Made by a program: the position numbers and the translations under genes. A model generated the notes under the pieces. That model did not search any database, was not told where the DNA came from, and saw only the letters and a list, made by a program, of their open reading frames with translations. 64,000 bases of DNA from Prochlorococcus sp. MIT 0604 (GTDB taxonomy: Bacteria > Cyanobacteriota > Cyanobacteriia > PCC-6307 > Cyanobiaceae), in NCBI RefSeq assembly GCF_000757845.1, contig NZ_CP007753.1, positions 1,426,001 to 1,490,000 of the forward strand, read 5' to 3'. Below, piece by piece: positions 16,795 through 24,397 of this stretch (positions are counted from its first letter, which is position 1; every line of letters starts with the position of its first letter).

Positions 16795-16931
16795 TTACTA
16801 AAGAAGAAGAAAAAGAATTTAAAAAACCTAAATTATATAGATTTTGGAACTTTCTTATTTATGGAAGTTCCATTGCTATTGGAGTTTTCTTAGTTTATTT
16901 ATATTCTGCTTATGTCTTTATAAATAAATGA
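16791..16931 (+). CDS. Tiny membrane protein (46 aa), second of the trio
   Basis: A charged N-terminus (MITKEEEKEFKKPKLYRF) precedes one membrane helix (IYGSSIAIGVFLVYLYSAY). It overlaps its neighbours on both sides by four bases (ATGA). No family recognised. Confidence 0.5.
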   Translation: MITKEEEKEFKKPKLYRFWNFLIYGSSIAIGVFLVYLYSAYVFINK

Positions 16932-17023
16932 CTTACATGTATGGCATAGCGATTACTTATGGGGTTGTGAGTCTTTTATTGCTTTGTGGGTTTGCATACT
17001 TTACTTTTAAAATGAAACGCTAA
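16928..17023 (+). CDS. Tiny membrane protein (31 aa), third of the trio
   Basis: Starts MTYMYGIAITYGVVSLLLLC and is a single helix with a short basic tail. Its start overlaps the stop of the second gene. Very short, supported mainly by the coupled arrangement. Confidence 0.42.
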   Translation: MTYMYGIAITYGVVSLLLLCGFAYFTFKMKR

Positions 17024-17228
17024 TTTTTATATCTTCTTCAATAAAAGATTTCTTAGATAAATTTTTTGATTTTTGTGGAGAATATAAACAAGAAATTCCA
17101 CATCAGAAGTTCGCTGAGATTTTAAGAGAATATACTAATAGATTTGATGAATGATAGATACTAGCAGGCCTGAGAAAGTATTAAGAGAATATAATTTCTC
17201 AGCAAAATTTATACAAATTCTTTTTTAA
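17011..17228 (+). other. Possible remnant of a small gene plus a 25-codon frame
   Basis: An open frame 17011-17154 encodes a plausible acidic peptide (KDFLDKFFDFCGEYKQE, then HQKFAEILREYTN) but has no usable start codon. Its stop overlaps ATG 17151 of a 25-codon frame ending at 17228. It may be a truncated or decayed gene; coding is uncertain. Confidence 0.3.
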
Positions 17229-17301
17229 ATTTGGAATAAATTTTTTGAAGATATTTTCCTTATAATTATTTTTAATTTGAGATTTTTTTTTGATCCTTAA
17301 T

Positions 17302-17394
17302 CCGTACAATTTTGTTCCTCTAACCGCACACATAAAACTTGAAATTAACTATTTAAATGAATTAGAACATAGGAGTAGTCAAGAGGTAAGTCTT
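17302..17394 (+). promoter_or_regulatory. Conserved leader A, copy 1
   Basis: The stretch before the start at 17395 resembles the stretch before the gene at 27698: both contain CCGTAC, then TGTTC, then AACCGCACACAT (17322-17333 here), then AATTAGAACA and a purine-rich ribosome-binding region. Two unrelated micro-protein genes sharing a leader suggests common regulation. Confidence 0.5.
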
Positions 17395-17547
17395 ATGGCG
17401 CTAAACGACACATTTACTATCCAAGAAATTAATTTGAATAAAAAAGACCTCTCATATGATATTGAGTTCAAAGAAATTGAAGCTTATTGGAATAACGAAT
17501 GTGCAGAACATCCTAGAAACAACAATTGCAAAATTTTTTGTGATTAA
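17395..17547 (+). CDS. Cysteine-rich micro-protein, C-x8-C-x3-C family, copy 1 (50 aa)
   Basis: ATG 17395 follows an AGAGGT ribosome-binding site. The product ends NECAEHPRNNNCKIFCD, with three cysteines spaced C-x8-C-x3-C. The protein at 17750-17896 ends with the same spacing and a shared E-C-x-[DE]-x-P pattern. I prefer this start over TTG 17290 because the upstream part is the shared leader. No signal peptide; function unknown. Confidence 0.6.
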   Translation: MALNDTFTIQEINLNKKDLSYDIEFKEIEAYWNNECAEHPRNNNCKIFCD

Positions 17548-17555
17548 AACTTTAA

Positions 17556-17632
17556 TTTTTAGGTATTCTTACGCTTGATTTTTACATAACACCCGTACTA
17601 AAGAATAATCAGATAGAAAGGAGGTCAAGCAA
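17556..17632 (+). promoter_or_regulatory. Conserved leader B, copy 1, with strong Shine-Dalgarno
   Basis: TTTTTAGGTATT, CTTGATTTTT, TACTAAA and GAAAGGAGGT occur in the same order before the gene at 17633 and before the interrupted gene at 20620. An AAAGGAGGT ribosome site this strong is rare in this window. A shared 5' leader is likely. Confidence 0.48.
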
Positions 17633-17734
17633 ATGACTGATTTAGGTATAGAGATTTTATTTTGGACAATTTTAATTTCTTATTTGGGATTAAGGTTTTC
17701 TCAAACTTGGAATGGATTCAAAAAACAGTATTAA
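17633..17734 (+). CDS. Tiny membrane protein (33 aa)
   Basis: Starts MTDLGIEILFWTILISYLGL, one membrane helix and a short basic tail. Its near-perfect AAAGGAGGT ribosome-binding site eight bases upstream is strong evidence of translation. Another small gene follows after 15 bases with its own GGAG site. Confidence 0.6.
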   Translation: MTDLGIEILFWTILISYLGLRFSQTWNGFKKQY

Positions 17735-17749
17735 TTAGGAGAACAGAAA

Positions 17750-17896
17750 ATGAAACTGCAAACACAATTCACGGTTCCAAACAAAGAATTAAAAGATCTT
17801 CATTACTTTAAGAAAGTGGATTTTTCAGAAGAAACTTTAAATAAAGAATGCATAGATTATCCAAATCAAGAAGATTGCTTGGTTTGTTGTAATTAA
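17750..17896 (+). CDS. Cysteine-rich micro-protein, C-x8-C-x3-C family, copy 2 (48 aa)
   Basis: Starts MKLQTQFTVPNKELKDLHYF and ends KECIDYPNQEDCLVCCN: cysteines spaced C-x8-C-x3-C plus one extra. The spacing and the flanking residues match the protein at 17395-17547. A GGAGAA ribosome site precedes it. The cysteines may bind metal or form disulphides; unknown function. Confidence 0.6.
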   Translation: MKLQTQFTVPNKELKDLHYFKKVDFSEETLNKECIDYPNQEDCLVCCN

Positions 17897-17974
17897 AAAT
17901 CAATAAATAGTTGTTTTTTGAAAGTAAATAAATTTTTTTAGTATTTATAAATTTTTTAAATAGGAGTTAACGCT

Positions 17975-18493
17975 ATGGAATTAAGATTCTTCCCAATAAA
18001 TGTTTTTAGAGAGACTCCAAAAGTAACATTCTTCGATGCAGACATAGATACTTCTAATGGCTCTGATGTTGTGATCCATTCTGGGGAAGCTATATCTCCT
18101 CCAGATGATTTAAAAGATGAGCAATACTATGTTCACAATCATCAAATTGACCACAATTTAGTTATTACTGGGGAAAGGACATTTGTTTTAATCAATCCTT
18201 CCTGGGATGAACCTCATCATGTGATTTATTTAAATAGATCTATGGGAGCATTAGAAATCCCTATAGGAACTTATCACAGATCAATCTCAGGGAAAGAAGG
18301 TAGTATTGTTTTAAATCAACCCAAAAGAGATAAATTTTTTGATCCTGCTAAAGAATTTATCCCACAAAAATTAGACAAAATTAATTTAATTAAGGCCAGA
18401 AAAAGTCCACCTGTTTATTGGATTTACGAAAATAACAAAATCAAAAGAGTCTATTTTAATCCTCTAGAAAGAAAAGTTAAAAATCTTGTTTGA
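17975..18493 (+). CDS. Cupin-like protein
   Basis: 172 residues. The middle region YVHNHQIDHNLVITGERTF followed by WDEPHHVIYL and ALEIPIGTYH looks like a beta-barrel cupin with several histidines placed to bind metal. An AGGAG site precedes the ATG. Its 3' end abuts the LOG gene, so the two are probably co-transcribed. Substrate and reaction cannot be told; an isomerase-like or sensory role is possible. Confidence 0.6.
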   Translation: MELRFFPINVFRETPKVTFFDADIDTSNGSDVVIHSGEAISPPDDLKDEQYYVHNHQIDHNLVITGERTFVLINPSWDEPHHVIYLNRSMGALEIPIGTYHRSISGKEGSIVLNQPKRDKFFDPAKEFIPQKLDKINLIKARKSPPVYWIYENNKIKRVYFNPLERKVKNLV

Positions 18494-18494
18494 A

Positions 18495-19361
18495 ATGAAA
18501 AAACCCAAAAAGCATATGTCGCCTAAAATTAATAATTTTAAAAACCTGAATTTAATTATTAATTCTGATACTTATAAATTGGCTCACAAAGATATTGGTT
18601 TACTTAGCCGAAATGAAATGCGTGGAGTCAGAATGCTTCTTGAAATTACTAAACCAGATTTAATCCTTGAAGAAAATAAAATTCTTTCAACAATAATTAT
18701 TTTTGGAGGCGCAAGCATTAAAGAAGAATCAAATGCACAAAAGAGAATTGAAAATATAAAAGAGTTAATTAAAAAAAATCCTAAATCGATACTTCTAAAA
18801 CGAAATTTAAATAGATTAGAAAATTTGCTACTAATGAGTCACTATTATCAATCCGCAAGGGAATTTTCAAAACTTGCTTCAATTAGAAATCAAAATAAAA
18901 AATGTAATTCTCATGTAATTGTGACAGGTGGGGGGCCAGGAATTATGGAAGCTGCTAATAGAGGTGCATTTGAAGCAAATTGTAAATCTATAGGGTTAAA
19001 TATCAGTCTTCCTAATGAACAAATCCCAAATGCTTTTATAACTCCTGGTCTTTGCTTTAAATTTAATTATTTTGCATTAAGAAAGATCCATTTTGTTATG
19101 CGATCAGTAGCTGCTGTTTTTTTCCCTGGAGGGTTTGGAACACTAGATGAATTATTTGAATTATTGACACTTTGTCAAACAGGCATGAAAAATAAAATCC
19201 CAATCATACTTTTTGGCAGAGAGTATTGGGATAAGGTAATTAACTTCTATTATCTAGCTGATCTTGGATTAATTAAAGATGAACACTTAAATCTTTTCCA
19301 ATATGCAGACACCGCATCAGAAGCATGGAAAATTATCAAATCATCAAAAAAGCCAGCCTAG
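18495..19361 (+). CDS. LOG-family protein (cytokinin phosphoribohydrolase-like)
   Basis: 288 residues with both LOG motifs: VTGGGPGIMEAANRGA and PGGFGTLDELFELLTL. In the family these bind and cleave nucleoside 5'-monophosphates, releasing a base and ribose phosphate. An N-terminal extension of about 120 residues before the motif is longer than in plant LOG but usual for the larger bacterial type. ATG 18495 is preferred over TTG 18486. It begins right after the cupin-like gene. Confidence 0.85.
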   Translation: MKKPKKHMSPKINNFKNLNLIINSDTYKLAHKDIGLLSRNEMRGVRMLLEITKPDLILEENKILSTIIIFGGASIKEESNAQKRIENIKELIKKNPKSILLKRNLNRLENLLLMSHYYQSAREFSKLASIRNQNKKCNSHVIVTGGGPGIMEAANRGAFEANCKSIGLNISLPNEQIPNAFITPGLCFKFNYFALRKIHFVMRSVAAVFFPGGFGTLDELFELLTLCQTGMKNKIPIILFGREYWDKVINFYYLADLGLIKDEHLNLFQYADTASEAWKIIKSSKKPA

Positions 19362-19404
19362 AAAACTACAAGCTGACTTATTAACAAATGAAAAAGAAGA
19401 TTGA

Positions 19405-19521
19405 TTAATAAGTATTTGATATTTTGTTTTTCATGCTTTCAATCTTATTAATTAATTCATCTAACCATTCTGTATTATTTTGCTCTTGTCTTTTATGGCT
19501 TTGACTTTTTTGAGTGCTCAT
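19405..19521 (-). CDS. WLDxLIN micro-protein, copy 1 (38 aa)
   Basis: ATG 19521 on the minus strand opens a frame whose C-terminal half reads NTEWLDELINKIESMKNKIS, almost the same as the protein at 27698-27835 (NTEWLDKLINNIEDMKNKIS) and related to that at 20324-20431. Three diverged DNA copies with the same peptide show real coding. The conserved part is an amphipathic helix; the N-terminus varies. The palindrome ATACGCAGTAT lies about 50 bases upstream. Confidence 0.68.
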   Translation of the reverse strand: MSTQKSQSHKRQEQNNTEWLDELINKIESMKNKISNTY

Positions 19522-19743
19522 AAATTTCTTACGTTTATAGTTAATTTAATATATCTTCAGAAATTAACGGAATCAATACGCAGTATTACCAAATCGATTG
19601 ATAAGACTTGCTTTAGTAGCATTTCTTACAAACCTAGCCATCACAAGTTAACTAAGAAAATCTAAATCTACTCTATTAAGTATTTTCTACGATGTTTTTA
19701 TTTGATATTCTGATTTGAATTAGGAGAGGGTATAGATGTTTCT

Positions 19744-19851
19744 ATGGAAAAATCATTTCTAAATTTCATTTATTGGATCTTAGTAAAGTCAGCTGAAAGT
19801 TACTATGGAGATTCATTAAAAACAGAAATACCATATACACCTTATTTTTAG
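19744..19851 (+). CDS. Micro-protein of the SAES family, copy 2 (35 aa)
   Basis: ATG 19744 starts MEKSFLNFIYWILVKSAESY, matching the protein at 15298-15417. An AGGAGAGG site lies 14 bases upstream. The aromatic, amphipathic N-terminal helix is conserved, the C-terminus is not. Function unknown. Confidence 0.6.
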   Translation: MEKSFLNFIYWILVKSAESYYGDSLKTEIPYTPYF

Positions 19852-19972
19852 TTTTAATCGACCTTAACTTTTAATATTAGATCTATAGTTTGAGATTTAT
19901 TAGTTTAGAATCAATTTATCAAAAAATACAATATGTGTTACTTATAGATTCACTGCAAAATAATCTCTTACG

Positions 19973-20077
19973 TTAAATTTCTTTTACTGATTGTGAATAA
20001 ATTTTAGCTGTAAGGATTGTTCCAAAATTAACTAAAACTACAATTAACAGGAGTAGCTGAATTGCGAGGTTGGACAT
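19973..20077 (-). CDS. Tiny membrane protein (34 aa)
   Basis: ATG 20077 on the minus strand starts MSNLAIQLLLLIVVLVNFGT, a single membrane helix with a short polar tail. The size is like small photosystem or b6f subunits, though I cannot assign one. Confidence 0.48.
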   Translation of the reverse strand: MSNLAIQLLLLIVVLVNFGTILTAKIYSQSVKEI

Positions 20078-20174
20078 AAGATTACCCCCCCTTAAATTTT
20101 TATAAAAACTTTATAATGTAAAATATGAATTGAATAGAGTTTAAATTCCTATTTTTAGTCAACAAGATTCTCTG

Positions 20175-20321
20175 TTAATGCTCTCTAGGTTCACAATTAT
20201 CAACGCATTCTTCTAAAGACTTTTCAGAATCGCTCTTAATTTCGCAACTACGAAGACAATCATAAAAGGCATACTTGGGATCTAATTCATTTTTGAATTG
20301 TTTATTTCTAAAGGTATTCAT
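20175..20321 (-). CDS. Twin CX3C micro-protein (48 aa)
   Basis: ATG 20321 follows an AAAGGAG site. The product contains DCLRSCEIKSDSE and then EECVDNCEPREH, a pair of C-x3-C motifs separated by about 12 residues. In other systems this twin CX3C layout makes a disulphide-linked helical hairpin. No signal peptide is visible, so a cytosolic metal-binding or redox role is equally possible. It lies two bases downstream of the gene at 20324-20431. Confidence 0.58.
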   Translation of the reverse strand: MNTFRNKQFKNELDPKYAFYDCLRSCEIKSDSEKSLEECVDNCEPREH

Positions 20322-20323
20322 GA

Positions 20324-20431
20324 TCAAACTCCTTTTGATTTTTTCTCAAGTTGATTAATTAATTTATCCAACCAAAGCGTGTTATTGATCTTTTTTGTAT
20401 TTTTAAAGTATTTCGTTTTGTATGTACTCAT
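20324..20431 (-). CDS. WLDxLIN micro-protein, copy 2 (35 aa)
   Basis: ATG 20431 starts MSTYKTKYFKNTKKINNTLW and continues LDKLINQLEKKSKGV, matching the NT-x-WLDxLIN core of the proteins at 19405-19521 and 27698-27835. Its stop lies two bases before the twin CX3C gene start, so they form a mini-operon. Confidence 0.6.
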   Translation of the reverse strand: MSTYKTKYFKNTKKINNTLWLDKLINQLEKKSKGV

Positions 20432-20548
20432 GAAGTTAAACCTCAATCAGTGGGTCTAACTTAGGGTTTATAATTAAAAATTCATAGAGCAAAAATACTG
20501 ATTATGAATATAGTGAAATATTTAAAACTAGTTAATTAACTATATATT

Positions 20549-20619
20549 TTAGGTATTACAACTCTTGATTTTTTTTATGAATCTAATACTAAATAACTTC
20601 TAGAAGAAAGGAGGTAATT
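20549..20619 (+). promoter_or_regulatory. Conserved leader B, copy 2
   Basis: Same order of elements as 17556-17632: TTTTAGGTATT, CTTGATTTTT, TACTAAA and GAAAGGAGGT immediately before ATG 20620. It fronts an interrupted gene. Confidence 0.45.
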
Positions 20620-20790
20620 ATGACTTGCGGAAATCCAATTAAACATAAAATTCAAAATATATTCGATAGTTAGCTTGATATTTTCTCAATTAAGAGGAAA
20701 CTAACTGATAGTCAAATGGAATGTATGCAATTCGGTATTTACCTTTATACTCCAAGAGAAGTTAATGAGATTCCTTTTTTTCATTATTAA
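20620..20790 (+). pseudogene. Small gene interrupted by an in-frame TAG
   Basis: ATG 20620, behind a very strong AAAGGAGGT site, starts MTCGNPIKHKIQNIFDS and meets TAG at 20671. The same frame continues without another stop for 38 codons (LDIFSIKRKLTDSQ, then YLYTPREVNEIP) to TAA at 20788. Either a nonsense mutation has broken a 56-codon gene, or the stop is read through, or only the 17-residue peptide is made. Confidence 0.45.
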
Positions 20791-20865
20791 ATTGATTTAT
20801 TTTCTTAAGATATTGCTTATTTTGTGATTAAAGATCAAGGTGATTCATCTTCAACTAAGGGGAAA

Positions 20866-21174
20866 TTAGCTCCTCCTTACCCAATCAGGAGATCCACTAA
20901 ACCAATCAGCAAGATCATCATTTTTTGGATCAAAATGATTTTCAGTTTCTAAACCATCAAGCCCAAGATTCTGTATTAGTCCATTTATTCCTTCTGAATT
21001 TTGTTTACCATATCTCCTCAAGCTGTTTGCTTTCTTAAGCCATGTCCAAATAGTTGAATTATGTTTTGAAAACTTTTCTACATATATTCTTTCCTCCAAT
21101 GAAACAGGTTCATCTAATGAAATTCTCTTGACAATATCCTTAATTTTTAAACGAGAATTGTTGGTTAAAAACAT
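20866..21174 (-). CDS. Conserved-type hypothetical protein (102 aa)
   Basis: A soluble alpha-helical protein beginning MFLTNNSRLKIKDIVKRISL with the central segment KHNSTIWTWLKKANSLRRYG and an acidic C-terminus ending WFSGSPDWVRRS. The composition and a clear start support a real gene. I recognise the type from picocyanobacteria but know no function. Confidence 0.6.
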   Translation of the reverse strand: MFLTNNSRLKIKDIVKRISLDEPVSLEERIYVEKFSKHNSTIWTWLKKANSLRRYGKQNSEGINGLIQNLGLDGLETENHFDPKNDDLADWFSGSPDWVRRS

Positions 21175-21599
21175 ATTTATAAAAGAAGCTAATGTTTTAT
21201 AGAAGTTTTTTTTATTAATGTCTTGTCAATCTTTATTTCAAGAAAAAGTATTTTTTAGGGGGTTCTTGAAGGTAAAAATATTGATTTAAAAACAGGCACA
21301 TTTAATTTGTAATAACTAATACGTAATTGGATTTACATAACTTATATATAAACAATTCTATATAAGATTCTCTACTTAATTTAAGATTTAATTTATAAAG
21401 CAAGAATAAGGAAAATTTACATTGACAACAGATTGAATAACTCAAAAGTTAAATATAGTATTTTTTTCAAAAACATAATGTCAAACAATTCATATTATGA
21501 GACTCTCTCTTGTTGAGACTTTAATAATTAATGTTTTATCCTCATAAAGCAATTCAAAAAATTTAATTTTATCTTTTTTTACATTGTCTTTATTTAATT
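21175..21599. other. Gene-free interval
   Basis: 425 AT-rich bases between two leftward genes. I see no start-plus-frame of useful length on either strand, only a weak inverted repeat (GAGACT.../...TTGAGAC) near 21499. It probably holds the 3' end and promoter sequences of the flanking genes. Confidence 0.5.
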
Positions 21600-23576
21600 T
21601 TAAGATTTCTTATCTTTGGTTATAAGATCAATTGCAGGTTGAAGTAGATCTTTATAATTTTTCCATACTCCAATTGACTTTGAATTAATTGGAGAACGAA
21701 CCTGTACTACGCTTTGAGTTGTCACAGTTCGTTTGTTGAGATGAGGTTTTAGGTACATCTCATCCCATGACCAACTTAGATAAGAAATTAAAGATTCAAT
21801 TTCTTCCTTGGGATTACTCACCAACAAATCATAATTTAAGTCATATATTTTTGAACGAAAGTTTTTTTTGAATTCTTTCATTATATTTTCTTGATCTAAA
21901 TATATTTTTGCGCAATCAATAAGGGAAGAACAATATTTATTTCTTGTTGTGAAATGAGTTCGGTAAATTGAAAGAATATTATCTAAAGGATTTCTAAAAC
22001 AATGAATAATTTTGCAATTAGGCATTTGACTCGCAATAATACCTGCGTATTGATAATTATATAACCATTTATTAGTAGTAATTTTAAATTCTTTTTTATT
22101 GTCTTTTACTTTCTGCCAATATAATTCTGCCAATGTAATACCTTCAGGATTTTGCCTTAATTCTTCAAAAGATTCTTCAAGAATATTAATTTCTTCTAAG
22201 TCTTGAACATTGGAATTCATTGAAAGAATTGACTCTACTAATGTTGACCCGCTTCTAGGCATTCCAACAATGAAAATACTTTGAGGGTATTTTAAAGTTA
22301 ATTTTTGATTGATCCTAGCTTTCTTAGAGGCAATAAGTAAATCAGAAGATTTTTTGATCAGTTCATTTGGTTTAGTTGGATTAAGAGTTAGTTTTAAGTC
22401 ATTTGCTTTTTTAAGATTTTTGGCACTTTCTGTAAAATTTTTATTTTTATGCAATATATTTGACCTTGCAAAATATATAAAAATCTGATCTCTTATGGAA
22501 AAATTTTTTAGGAAGTTTTCAGAAAAAAGTCGATCCTGCCATTCTTGATCTTTGTTGGAGGAGTTTAGTAAAGATAACAAATAGAATACTCTAGAAAAAT
22601 TAGGTTTTAAATCAATTGCTTTGAGGAGTGATATTTTTGCATCTTCAAATTGTCCTTTACTTATTAAAATAGCTCCTAAATTTGAATATGCTTCTGCCAA
22701 TTCAGGATTAAGTTGAATTACTTTGCGAGTGTATAACTCTGCATCTTTTAATTTTCCAATATTTCGCAAGAATATAGAGAAAACGATAAGGGCTTCCTTG
22801 AAGTTAGGCTTTAGTTGAGTTGCTTTACGGTATGAATTTTCTGCTTCTTTAAAGTTTTCTAGATTATGCAAAATATTTCCAAGATTTAAATAGGCTTCTG
22901 CAAAATTAGGGTTTAACTCAATTGTTCTGCGAGTAAAGGATTCTGCCTCTTTTAATCTACCCATATTTTGCAAAATATTTCCAAGATTTAAATGTGCTTC
23001 TGCTAATCCAGGATTAAGTTTAATTGCTTTACGGTATGATAATTCCGCTTCTTTTAATTTACCCTGGTTTTTTAGTAAATTACCAAGATTAAAATGAGCA
23101 CTTATAAAGTTAGGTTTAAGTTCCGTAGCTATACGGTATGATGATTCCGCTTCTTTTAATTTACCCTGGTTTTTTAGTAAATTACCAAGATTAAAATGAG
23201 CATTTATGAAATCAGGCTTAAGTTTAATTGCTTTACGGTATGATAATTCCGCTTCTTTTATTTTACCCTGATTTTTAAGTATATTTCCAAGATTGCAGTA
23301 AGCATCTGCAAAATTAGAATCAAGTTTAATTGCTTTACGAGTATATAACTCTGCCTCTAATAATTTACCTTCACTATGCAAAATTGTTCCGTAATTTGAA
23401 AAGACTTTAGGGTCATTCAATCCTTGCTTAATAAAGTTTTTATAATAATTAGATGCTTCTTCAATTTTACCCTGTGAATGTAAATTAATTGCCAAATTAA
23501 TTAAATTTTGATTCTCAGAAGTAGTTTTTTTAAGCTTCTTTTTTTTTACTTTTTCCTCTTCACCAAAACCTTTCAT
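21600..23576 (-). CDS. TPR-sulfotransferase fusion protein
   Basis: 658 residues in two parts. Residues about 25-370 contain some nine tetratricopeptide repeats with a recurring LNLGNIL...GRLKEAE consensus, nearly identical in places. From about 425 comes a sulfotransferase domain: IVGMPRSGST is the 5'-PSB loop binding PAPS, and CFRNPLDNILSIYRTHF is the 3'-phosphate-binding segment, as in protein-tyrosine and related sulfotransferases. Family members with TPRs sulfate proteins or glycans in the envelope. It lies just left of the first E element. Confidence 0.85.
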   Translation of the reverse strand: MKGFGEEEKVKKKKLKKTTSENQNLINLAINLHSQGKIEEASNYYKNFIKQGLNDPKVFSNYGTILHSEGKLLEAELYTRKAIKLDSNFADAYCNLGNILKNQGKIKEAELSYRKAIKLKPDFINAHFNLGNLLKNQGKLKEAESSYRIATELKPNFISAHFNLGNLLKNQGKLKEAELSYRKAIKLNPGLAEAHLNLGNILQNMGRLKEAESFTRRTIELNPNFAEAYLNLGNILHNLENFKEAENSYRKATQLKPNFKEALIVFSIFLRNIGKLKDAELYTRKVIQLNPELAEAYSNLGAILISKGQFEDAKISLLKAIDLKPNFSRVFYLLSLLNSSNKDQEWQDRLFSENFLKNFSIRDQIFIYFARSNILHKNKNFTESAKNLKKANDLKLTLNPTKPNELIKKSSDLLIASKKARINQKLTLKYPQSIFIVGMPRSGSTLVESILSMNSNVQDLEEINILEESFEELRQNPEGITLAELYWQKVKDNKKEFKITTNKWLYNYQYAGIIASQMPNCKIIHCFRNPLDNILSIYRTHFTTRNKYCSSLIDCAKIYLDQENIMKEFKKNFRSKIYDLNYDLLVSNPKEEIESLISYLSWSWDEMYLKPHLNKRTVTTQSVVQVRSPINSKSIGVWKNYKDLLQPAIDLITKDKKS

Positions 23577-23711
23577 TAATCAAATTATTTGAATTAATTA
23601 TACATTTGTTTTATAAGCTTTTTGAAACAATAAAGGAGCTTCTTTAGACTTTAGAAAAATATTTGAATTATTTAAAAATATTGGAAAAATTAGTTTATTA
23701 ATCAATGCATT

Positions 23712-23951
23712 TAAAAGTAAATATAAAAATCATTGAGATAATTTAGGCACTTCCTCATTAGAAAATTTGATGGATAATGAATTTATAACCAAAAAAGTTT
23801 GGGTAACGCCTCATGGAAGCCCAAAAAATCGCCCAAATCCCTTGACATGACTGAAGAAAAGTTTTGGCTAATGAAAAGTACATCCGTCTATCCATAACTG
23901 CGATTTCTAGAGTTGGAGATTTTTTATCCAAACTTTATCCAAACTTTTTAT
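23712..23951 (+). repeat. E element, copy E1 (left end of the array)
   Basis: Contains the shared blocks: CACTTCC...TTGATGGATAAT on the left, then CCCTTGACATGACTGAAGAA with ATG at 23847 corresponding to the EVE gene start, and on the right a direct repeat TTATCCAAACT-TTATCCAAACT. The EVE-like frame reads MTEEKFWLMKSTSVYP then stops. It shares about 30 extra bases on its left with E2. The SNase gene starts just past its right end. Confidence 0.88.
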
Positions 23952-23957
23952 TATTTG

Positions 23958-24347
23958 ATGAGCCCCTTTTTAGTAATTTTTCTAGTAATTAGTTTTTCTT
24001 CAGAAGCATATTCAGCTCTACCAACCACAATCATCAAAAGTTGTTACGACGGAGATACCTGTACAACAACTGATGGAGAGAAAATAAGACTTGCTTGTAT
24101 AGATACTCCAGAATTAAAAGGTAAAAGAGCTGAGCCTGCTACAGCTAAAGAAGCGAGGGATTTTCTAAATAATTTAATGTCAAATAAAAAAGTTTCTATT
24201 AGAAGAATTACTAATGATAGGTATGGAAGAACAGTTGGCGAGTTATTTATAAATGGTATAAATGTTCAAGAAGTTCTTGTTCAAAAAGGATATGGAAAAA
24301 TTTATGAAAGATATGCAGACCAATGTAAATGGACTAAAGAACAATAG
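23958..24347 (+). CDS. Secreted staphylococcal-nuclease-like protein
   Basis: 129 residues. ATG 23958 gives a signal peptide (MSPFLVIFLVISFSSEAYSA) and then an SNase fold: CYDGDTC, IRLACIDTPE (catalytic Arg, Asp and Glu) and DRYGRTVGEL (catalytic Arg). An upstream TTG at 23913 lies inside E1 and would spoil the signal peptide. It probably degrades nucleic acid in the periplasm or outside. The protein at 32225-32848 is a close paralogue, on a different cassette. Confidence 0.82.
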   Translation: MSPFLVIFLVISFSSEAYSALPTTIIKSCYDGDTCTTTDGEKIRLACIDTPELKGKRAEPATAKEARDFLNNLMSNKKVSIRRITNDRYGRTVGELFINGINVQEVLVQKGYGKIYERYADQCKWTKEQ

Positions 24348-24397
24348 GTTCTTATTAATAAATTTAAATTATAATTTTAAATTAAAGCATTAATTTT

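Noticed and set aside
19480-19665. Plus-strand frame of 61 codons
   Set aside because: It is antisense to the WLDxLIN gene at 19405-19521, whose peptide is conserved in two other copies.
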